Source: Planosporangium flavigriseum (lineage in GTDB: Bacteria > Actinomycetota > Actinomycetes > Mycobacteriales > Micromonosporaceae). Taken from it: a stretch of DNA of 64,000 nucleotides. The stretch is taken from NCBI RefSeq assembly GCF_011947225.1, contig NZ_JAATVW010000004.1:186001-250000 (forward strand). The letters are read 5' to 3'. The notes under the pieces are model-generated. The model was not told the origin of the DNA and did no database searches. It was given only the letters and a program-made list of their open reading frames with translations. Shown one piece after another: positions 57,714-64,000 of the stretch (position 1 is its first letter; the number at the start of each line of letters is the position of its first letter). Both the position numbers and the translations under genes were made by a program.

Positions 57714-58178
57714 ATGCGTACGCAGCGCCAGATCGTGGACTACTCGCTTCGGCGACGCTCCCTGCTGCGTGAGCTCGACTCCGGGCGGGTAGGCAGCCAT
57801 GAGGTCTGCGACGCCTCGCCTTACCTCAAGAGTGCCGCGAAGTTCCACGGCGAGCCGACCGAGGACCGTTGTCCCGTCTGCCGCCGCGAGAACCTCACCC
57901 ACGTCCACTACATCTACGGCGACGAGCTCAAGCAGTCCGCCGGGCAGGCCCGCCGCAAGGCTGAGCTGCCGGTCCTGGCGATGACGTTCAGTGAGTTCCA
58001 GGTGTACGTCGTCGAGGTGTGCCGCGGGTGCGGCTGGAACCACCTCGTCGAGCAGTACCTGCTCGGCCGCGACGGGATCGAGGCGCCGGCCGAAGCCGCC
58101 GACGCGGTGGGTGCCAGTGCGCCGACGCGTGCGGGTGGACGTGGACGCCACCGGCATTTATCCGGGGGCGGCGAGTGA
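57714..58178 (+). CDS. DUF5318 protein with zinc-ribbon-like cysteines
   Basis: The 154-residue protein is the counterpart of the actinobacterial gene before ponA (Rv0049). It has CPVCRRE at about residues 55-61 and CRGCGWNH at about 115-122, together a likely zinc-binding set. No function is known. The ATG at 57714 was chosen because upstream residues are not conserved. The C-terminal tail is basic and Gly-rich. Confidence 0.8.
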   Translation: MRTQRQIVDYSLRRRSLLRELDSGRVGSHEVCDASPYLKSAAKFHGEPTEDRCPVCRRENLTHVHYIYGDELKQSAGQARRKAELPVLAMTFSEFQVYVVEVCRGCGWNHLVEQYLLGRDGIEAPAEAADAVGASAPTRAGGRGRHRHLSGGGE

Positions 58179-58413
58179 AGCGAGCTCGCCACGCCGACCG
58201 CTGGCACCGTCTGCCGCGTCGGAGCGAAGCTCGGATCACAGGTCGGATAAATCAAACTCTATCTATTCTTGTCGCCGAAGAGGCTGACTCCTCCCCGGAT
58301 GTGCGCCTGACGCCGTCCATACGGGAGCGTGTCGTTTCCTCAGTAGGTGGGGCAGCTCACGGCATTCTGATGACGGCAGCGATGTCAGCATCACGACCGG
58401 CAAGGTGGGACGC

Positions 58414-61158
58414 ATGAACGACGGTGACCCGAACAGCCCCCGGCGGGGGCGGGCGCAGGTTCCGGGCTCGTCCGGCGGTGCTCGTACCGGGGGAGTTTCG
58501 AAGGGCGCAGCTGCGAAGGGTGGGGCCAAGGTTCCTCCTGCCGGCCGCGCGTCCGTCGGCGGTGCCGCAGCTGGCCGCGCCTCGGTGGGGCGCGCCGGTG
58601 TCGCGGGCTCCGACGCCAAGTCCGGGCGGGCCCGGGTAGCAGGCCAGGGCGGGGCGAGCGCTCGCGCCACCGTCGGCCGCGCGAGCGTGGGCGCCGGGGC
58701 GGCGAAGAGTGGCTCCACCCGGCCGCTCGACGTGGATGTGATCGAGAACCGCGGCCCCGCCCAGCGGTCCGCGAAGAGCGGGCAGTCGAAGGGGGCCGCG
58801 GCGGCCCGGGCCAAGAAGGCCCGCCGGCGCAACCTGATCCTCAGCGCGTTCGCCCTACTCATCATGATTACCGGTGGCACGGTCGTCGGTGGGGCGTTCT
58901 TCTACGACGCCGTCGCGCTCCCGCAGGACCTGCCGCAGCGTGACCAGGCGACAACGATCTTCTACGCCGACAACAAGACCCAGATGGCGAAGATCGGAAC
59001 CCAGAACCGGACCATCATCCCGTCCGACCAGATCCCGAAGGACGTCAAGAACGCGGTCGTCGCCACCGAGAACAAGGAGTTCTACACCGACCAGGGCATC
59101 TCGTACACGGGCATCATGCGCGCGGCGTGGAACAACATGACCGGTGGCGAGCGCCAGGGGGCCTCGACCATCACCCAGCAGTACGCCCGTGAAATCGCCG
59201 ACCTCAAGGGCATCACGTACTCCCGCAAGCTGCGGGAGGCAGTGCTGGCGATGAAGCTCAACAAGCAGTACACCAAGGACCAGATCCTCACGGCGTACCT
59301 GAACAGCGTGTACTTCGGGCGGGAGTCCTACGGCATCGAGGCGGCGGCCGAGGCGTACTTCGGCAAGCACGCCAAGGAGTTGAACGTCGCGGAGGGCATG
59401 GCTCTCGCCGCGATGATCAAGAACCCGGCCGGCGGCCCCAACGGCCTGAGCTACTACGACGCCACCGCCAACCAGGCGCCCGCGCTCGACCGGTTCGACA
59501 ACTACATCAAGCCGAACATGGTCCAGATGAAGTTCATCACCCCGGACCAGGCGGCGACGCTGAAGTACCCGGAGATGAAGAAGTACGACCCGTCGGACCC
59601 CGCGTTCCAGGCGCAGTGGGGTCTGGACAAGCCGACGGGCAACGTGATTCACAACGTCATGGACGAGCTCTACCACCTGAAGGACCCGAAGGGGAACCCG
59701 ATGTTCCCCGACCTCAAGACCGGTGGGTACCGCATCGTCACGACGATCGACCCGGCCATGCAGCAGGCGGCCGAGAAGTACGCCAGCGGCCAGACCAAGG
59801 ACTCGCCGCTGTACAACCAGCCCAACGCGGTCGCCGCGATGGTGTCGGTCGAGCCGTACAGCGGTCGGGTCAAGGCCTATTACGGCGGTCCCAACGGAGG
59901 CGACAAGGACCTGGCCGGCGTGTGGCGCGACCCGGTCCTCACCAAGTGCGGGCAGGATGAGCCGAACTGCGACCTGGATCGACTTCAGGGCTTCGGCCGC
60001 CACTTCCCGGCGTCATCGTTCAAGATCTACACGCTGGGCGCGGCGCTGAAGGACGGTATCTCCCTGAACTCGTACTGGGACGGAACCTCGCCCAAGAAGT
60101 TCCCGGAGCGGAAGTCCCCCGTGGTGAACGCCGAGGGTAAGACGAGCTGTGCGGGCGGCGACAAGAGTTGCACCCTGCTGGAGGCGACCGCGGAGTCGCT
60201 CAACGTCCCCTTCTACTCGCTGACCAGCAAGATCGGTTCCGACAAGGTCCTCGACTTCGCCAAGCAGGCGGGGATCCGGTACATCTGGAACCTGGACGGC
60301 GCCGAAGCGGTCCGCTACGACCTGAGCAAGGACACCCCGAAGTTCAGCCCCGAACTCGGCATCGGCCAGTACGCCGTCACGGTGCTCGACCACGCCAACG
60401 GCGTAGCGACCATGGCCGCACGCGGGGCCCGTGCTCCTGTGCACTTCGTCGAGAAGGTGTTCAAGGGTGCGGACGCGGTCTACTCGGAGACGTTCAAGCC
60501 CACCCAGATCTCCGGCTTCAAGCAGGAGATGGCCGACGACGCGTCGTTCGCGCTGCAGAAGGTTCTCGAGCGGGGTACGGGCAAGGGGCTCCAGCTCACC
60601 GGGCGGCAGGCCGCGGCCAAGACCGGTACCTGGCAGGCCGCGACGTCGAGCACGGACACCAAGAACAACGGGAACTCCAACGCCTGGATGGTCGGCTACG
60701 TCGCCCCGGACCTCAGTAAGAAACCGCAGTTCTACGGGCTCGCAACGGCCGTGTGGGTGGGTGCGAAGGAGGGCGACAGCGCCGTCGTAAAGATCAACGG
60801 CGGGAACCTGTTCGGCTCCACCGGGCCGGGGCCGATCTGGAAGAAGTACATGGACGTCGCCACGGCGAACATGCCCAAGACGAAGTTCCCCAACCAGAAG
60901 AACACCGGCGACGACGGCCGCGGCGACTCCCAGCCGCCGGCTGCGGCTCCGTCCGCCGACCCGAACGGTGCTCAGCCCGGCGGCCTGCCATGCCTCATCC
61001 CGGCGCTGTGCCAGCCGGGTCAGCCGGGCGGTCAGCCAACCCAGCCGGGTGGACAGCCCGGCCAGGGCAACGGTCAAGGCAACGGTCAAGGCAACGGCCA
61101 GGGCGGCGGTACAGCTGTCCCGGGCGCGCCAGCCACCTTCCCAACCAGGCGGCGCTGA
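58414..61158 (+). CDS. ponA: Class A penicillin-binding protein (PonA-type)
   Basis: The 914-residue enzyme joins glycan strands (GT51 domain, about residues 180-370, with TENKEFYTDQG and its catalytic Glu) and cross-links peptides (transpeptidase domain, about 440-800, with SSFK, SLN and KTGT motifs). One membrane segment lies at about residues 141-163. The cytoplasmic N-terminus is unusually long (140 residues) and holds repeats of GRASVG. The outside C-terminal tail is Pro, Gln and Gly rich with GQGN repeats. The ATG at 58414 has AAGGTGGGA upstream. Confidence 0.95.
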   Translation: MNDGDPNSPRRGRAQVPGSSGGARTGGVSKGAAAKGGAKVPPAGRASVGGAAAGRASVGRAGVAGSDAKSGRARVAGQGGASARATVGRASVGAGAAKSGSTRPLDVDVIENRGPAQRSAKSGQSKGAAAARAKKARRRNLILSAFALLIMITGGTVVGGAFFYDAVALPQDLPQRDQATTIFYADNKTQMAKIGTQNRTIIPSDQIPKDVKNAVVATENKEFYTDQGISYTGIMRAAWNNMTGGERQGASTITQQYAREIADLKGITYSRKLREAVLAMKLNKQYTKDQILTAYLNSVYFGRESYGIEAAAEAYFGKHAKELNVAEGMALAAMIKNPAGGPNGLSYYDATANQAPALDRFDNYIKPNMVQMKFITPDQAATLKYPEMKKYDPSDPAFQAQWGLDKPTGNVIHNVMDELYHLKDPKGNPMFPDLKTGGYRIVTTIDPAMQQAAEKYASGQTKDSPLYNQPNAVAAMVSVEPYSGRVKAYYGGPNGGDKDLAGVWRDPVLTKCGQDEPNCDLDRLQGFGRHFPASSFKIYTLGAALKDGISLNSYWDGTSPKKFPERKSPVVNAEGKTSCAGGDKSCTLLEATAESLNVPFYSLTSKIGSDKVLDFAKQAGIRYIWNLDGAEAVRYDLSKDTPKFSPELGIGQYAVTVLDHANGVATMAARGARAPVHFVEKVFKGADAVYSETFKPTQISGFKQEMADDASFALQKVLERGTGKGLQLTGRQAAAKTGTWQAATSSTDTKNNGNSNAWMVGYVAPDLSKKPQFYGLATAVWVGAKEGDSAVVKINGGNLFGSTGPGPIWKKYMDVATANMPKTKFPNQKNTGDDGRGDSQPPAAAPSADPNGAQPGGLPCLIPALCQPGQPGGQPTQPGGQPGQGNGQGNGQGNGQGGGTAVPGAPATFPTRRR

Positions 61159-61169
61159 GCTCGCGCAGC

Positions 61170-61214
61170 GCGAGGGCCCCGAGCGGTACATCCGCCCGGG
61201 GCCCTCGCCGTTTT
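61170..61214 (+). terminator. ponA terminator
   Basis: GCGAGGGCCCCG (61170-61181) and CGGGGCCCTCGC (61197-61208) pair perfectly, 12 bp, and CGTTTT follows. Confidence 0.85.
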
Positions 61215-61295
61215 CGGCCCGCACGCCGACCCCACCCGGAGTGCGAACTGGTCCCGGCCCGCCACAAGACCGCCAGGATCGGGCAGGATTCAGAC

Positions 61296-62819
61296 ATGAG
61301 CACGAACGCGGTGGTGCAGCCCGACCCTCGCCCGTCGGACGAGTCCGAGATCGCGGAGAAGCATGGCCCCGTCGACGAACCGGCCCACTCCGACCCGGTC
61401 GTCGGCGGCCTGTCCGAGGCGATCGGGGGTCCCCTCGGTGAGCACGCCGTGCGGCCCCGCTCGCGGTCGGGTGGTGGAAACCGCTTCTGGACGCCCGCAC
61501 GGATCGTCCTGGCCCTGACGTGCCTCATGCTGTCGCTGCACTGGGTGCAGAAGTCGCCGTGCCGGGACGGCGCGTGGGGCGAGGACCTGCCGCAGTACAA
61601 GCACTTCTGCTACACCGACGTGCTCGCGCTGTACTACGGCGAAGGGCTGGCCGAAGGGAAGGTGCCCTACGCCGACCACGCCGTCGAGTACCCCGTGCTC
61701 ACCGGAGCGTTCATGGGCGTACTCGGGTTACCGGTACACGCGTACGCCGCGAACCACCCCGGACTCAACGAGGCACAACGCTTCTACGACCTCAACGCGC
61801 TCGTGCTCGGCGCCCTCGGAGTCGCTACCGTCGCGATGATCCTGGCGCTGCGGCGCCGACGGCCCTGGGACGCGGCCATGTTCGCCCTGTCGCCAGCGCT
61901 GTTCGTCTCCGCGACGGTCAACTGGGACCTGCTTGCCGTGGCTCTCAGTTGCTTCTTCCTGTACTTCTGGGCACGGCGTAGACCGGTGCTCGCCGGGTTG
62001 ATGCTCGGCCTCGCCACGGCCGCCAAGTTCTACCCGCTCCTGCTGGTGGGTGCGCTGTTCGCGCTGGCGCTGCGTACCGCCCGCTGGCGGGAGCTCGTCA
62101 CCACCGTGAGTACGGCGCTGCTCACGTGGGTCGCTGTCAACGCACCCGTGGCGTTGCTGTACCCCGCGTCATGGCGCGAGTTCTTCCGCCTCAACAGCAC
62201 GCGCGGCATCGACTGGGGCACCCTCTGGTATATCGGGGAGCATTTCCCGCTCGGCGGAGACCGGTACGGGCTCGCCCCGTTCCAGGCGCTCGACCGCCAA
62301 CCAGATCACGGCACCCTCAACACGCTTTACCTCATGCTGTTCGTGATCGCCTGCATCGGCATCCTGGTACTCGCCATCGGCGCTCCGCGGCGTCCGCGCC
62401 TCGCCCAGTTGGCGTTTCTGATCGTGGCGGCGTTCCTGGTCACCGGCAAGGTGTGGTCGCAGCAGTACGTGCTCTGGCTGCTGCCGCTGGCGATCCTCGC
62501 CCGGCCCCGGTGGGGCGCGTTCCTCGCGTGGCAGTTCGCTGAGGTCGCGTACTTCGTGGCGTTCTATGGCGAGTTGATGAACGCCACCGGGCGGGCCGTC
62601 TTTCCCGAGTGGGTCTTCGTGCTGGCGTCGATCCTGCGCCTGGTGACGGTCTGCGTGATGATCGGATTCGTGGTGCGCGACATCCTGCGGCCGGAGCGCG
62701 ATCCGGTGCGCCAGACGTACGCGGACGACCCCGATGGCGGCGAGTTCGACGGTGCCCCGGACGTCTTCGGACGGCGCCGGACAGCGTCGGACAGTCCACC
62801 GGCGCCGGCGACCGCCTGA
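61296..62819 (+). CDS. GT87-family membrane mannosyltransferase-like protein
   Basis: The 507-residue product has an acidic N-terminal part of about 70 residues and about ten membrane segments. The segment YADHAVEYPVLTGAFMG is the DUF2029/GT87 motif, seen in PimE-like mannosyltransferases that use polyprenyl-phosphate mannose. It corresponds to the gene after ponA in mycobacteria (Rv0051). The ATG at 61296 replaces longer starts that shadow ponA. Substrate is inferred only at family level. Confidence 0.82.
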   Translation: MSTNAVVQPDPRPSDESEIAEKHGPVDEPAHSDPVVGGLSEAIGGPLGEHAVRPRSRSGGGNRFWTPARIVLALTCLMLSLHWVQKSPCRDGAWGEDLPQYKHFCYTDVLALYYGEGLAEGKVPYADHAVEYPVLTGAFMGVLGLPVHAYAANHPGLNEAQRFYDLNALVLGALGVATVAMILALRRRRPWDAAMFALSPALFVSATVNWDLLAVALSCFFLYFWARRRPVLAGLMLGLATAAKFYPLLLVGALFALALRTARWRELVTTVSTALLTWVAVNAPVALLYPASWREFFRLNSTRGIDWGTLWYIGEHFPLGGDRYGLAPFQALDRQPDHGTLNTLYLMLFVIACIGILVLAIGAPRRPRLAQLAFLIVAAFLVTGKVWSQQYVLWLLPLAILARPRWGAFLAWQFAEVAYFVAFYGELMNATGRAVFPEWVFVLASILRLVTVCVMIGFVVRDILRPERDPVRQTYADDPDGGEFDGAPDVFGRRRTASDSPPAPATA

Positions 62820-62832
62820 GAGATCCGTACCG

Positions 62833-64000
62833 CTACGGGTTGAGCGTGTAGATCACCAGGTTGCCGCGCTCTTCCCGAGTGATGCCGAGGGTGTCGATGT
62901 CGGCGGCGTCATGCATCGGGTCGGCGGCCCGGTCGCGGAGGACCACCACCGTGCGTACGCCTGCGGCCCGCAGTTGGTCGATGCTCTCCGGGGCGGGGAA
63001 CTTGTCCCCCGCGGCGCGAAGTTCGGCCTGGCGCGGCGGCTCGTACCCGCTCAGCCCGTTGACCATCGTCGGGAAGCCGGCGGTGCTCCACAGCATGTAC
63101 AGCTCGTCGGCGTTCGCGGTGGGGCTCGGGTGACTGGCTAGCGCCAGCACCGAGCTGGGCACCTTGTACGGCAGCACCAGCAGCGGCCCCCGTAGCTGGG
63201 CGAAGCCGGCGGGCGGGGCCGGCACCACCGGGTGCGGCATCTTGTTGACGCCCTCGGCCACGACGAGCGCCAGCGGCACGAGGGCGGCGATGCGCAGCAG
63301 CGCCTCGGGCCGACCGGGAACCCGGGTGCCGCGTGCCTCGACCCCGCGCCGGGCGAATCCGGTGAGGCAGCCGGCCGCGAGGATGCCGAGTAGCAGGGTG
63401 GTCCAGAGGATCAGCCGGCCTGGCGTACGCACGGCGTTGAAGCCCGGCAGATGGTAGAGCGCCACGTAACCGGCCTGGCCGCGGAGTGGTCCGTTGGTGC
63501 CGAGCGCGCAGATCAGCGTGACCGCCACTCCCGCCGCGAGCAGGATGCGGGCACGCACCGACCAGGCCGAGACGACCAGGCCGGCCAGTGCCAGTCCGAT
63601 CAGTGTGAAGCCGGGTAGTAGCGCCATTTCCGGCGCGAAGGGCAGGCTCTCGCGGACGCCCGCGTGCGGCGATCCCCAGAGCAGCGACTCCGGCGGGGCG
63701 ATGAGGAAGCCGCGCAGGGGCGGGGAGAAGGCCTTGACGTCCGCGATGGTGCGCTGCACCTGTGGGTAGGTGCGCAGGAGCTGAAGGTAGGGGTACGTCA
63801 TGAGGCCCGTGACGGCCAGGAACACGGCGCCGCCGATCAGGTTGAAGATCACGGCGCGGCGCGGCAGCCGCCAGCGGCGCAGCAGCCAGGCGAGCGCGCC
63901 GACGAGGACGCAGCCGGCCAGCACGTATCCGAAGGCGATGCCGATCCCGAAGCCGAGCGTGATCTGCCAGGCGGCCACCAACCAGCCGGCGATGATCCAG
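62833..64000 (-). CDS. Polytopic membrane protein, cut by the window edge
   Basis: The frame is open to the right edge, so the N-terminus lies outside. The visible 388 residues have six or more membrane segments and a soluble C-terminal domain of about 130 residues ending in VVLRDRAADPM and NLVIYTLNP. It resembles large YfhO-like or GT-C-like membrane proteins, but no family was fixed. It converges with the GT87 gene. Confidence 0.6.
   Translation of the reverse strand, partial: WIIAGWLVAAWQITLGFGIGIAFGYVLAGCVLVGALAWLLRRWRLPRRAVIFNLIGGAVFLAVTGLMTYPYLQLLRTYPQVQRTIADVKAFSPPLRGFLIAPPESLLWGSPHAGVRESLPFAPEMALLPGFTLIGLALAGLVVSAWSVRARILLAAGVAVTLICALGTNGPLRGQAGYVALYHLPGFNAVRTPGRLILWTTLLLGILAAGCLTGFARRGVEARGTRVPGRPEALLRIAALVPLALVVAEGVNKMPHPVVPAPPAGFAQLRGPLLVLPYKVPSSVLALASHPSPTANADELYMLWSTAGFPTMVNGLSGYEPPRQAELRAAGDKFPAPESIDQLRAAGVRTVVVLRDRAADPMHDAADIDTLGITREERGNLVIYTLNP

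Overview
The window is about 64 kb of high-GC actinobacterial chromosome spanning the replication origin. The organism is probably a member of the Micromonosporaceae or a close relative. The evidence is the gene content and order: rpmH-rnpA-yidD-yidC-jag-rsmG-parA-parB run one way from the origin, and dnaA-dnaN-gnd-recF-DUF721-gyrB-gyrA-DUF3566-tRNA-Ile-tRNA-Ala run the other way. Further support comes from actinobacterial-type gyrase, Ino1, CwlM and MurJ/pseudokinase proteins, GTG starts, and VSRET peptides encoded by parS sites inside ParA. Genus cannot be fixed from the sequence alone.

Layout. 1-6 kb: a rhodanese, an SGNH hydrolase, proS, a CBS-pair protein, a SufE-like protein, a YbaK deacylase, a small acidic protein and a YbaB-like protein. 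6-18 kb: a surface-polysaccharide island with three large polytopic membrane proteins (two GT-C-like, one DUF2142), the four dTDP-L-rhamnose genes as two divergent pairs, DUF2304, a GT2 glycosyltransferase and a flippase. 18-25 kb: two tRNA genes, a 42-codon DLW-39-type gene, DUF3566, gyrA and gyrB. 25-27.5 kb: an unrecognised acidic protein and another GT-C membrane protein, lying between gyrB and DUF721. 27.5-34 kb: DUF721, recF, gnd, dnaN, oriC and dnaA. 34-41 kb: rpmH to parB, with a broken TnpB relic between rsmG and parA. 41-53 kb: a HIT-like protein, a GNAT protein, CwlM-like amidase homologue, trxA, trxB, an anti-sigma candidate, an ECF sigma factor, a pseudokinase-discoidin protein, MurJ and CCA-adding enzyme. 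This corresponds to the mycobacterial Rv3907c-Rv3915 block. 53-64 kb: a cyclophilin, an MFS protein, ogt, then ino1-padR-DUF5318-ponA-GT87, which corresponds to Rv0046c-Rv0051, and finally a membrane protein cut by the window edge.

How it works together. Replication starts near 31.4-31.7 kb, and most replication and segregation genes are transcribed away from it. Segregation is anchored by three parS sites around parAB, two of them inside the parA reading frame. The cell-envelope genes (CwlM, MurJ, pseudokinase, PonA, rhamnose and GT-C genes) sit on both sides, so the origin region also carries much of the wall-assembly control. Redox genes (trxAB) follow the sigma and anti-sigma pair in one direction of transcription.

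No CRISPR array, prophage or intact insertion sequence was seen. The most unusual items are the parS-bearing N-terminal extension of ParA, the DnaA-box cluster between gyrB and gyrA, the pseudokinase carried separately from MurJ, the PadR palindrome, and an unexplained 21-bp-arm inverted repeat with tandem repeats near 4.1 kb.
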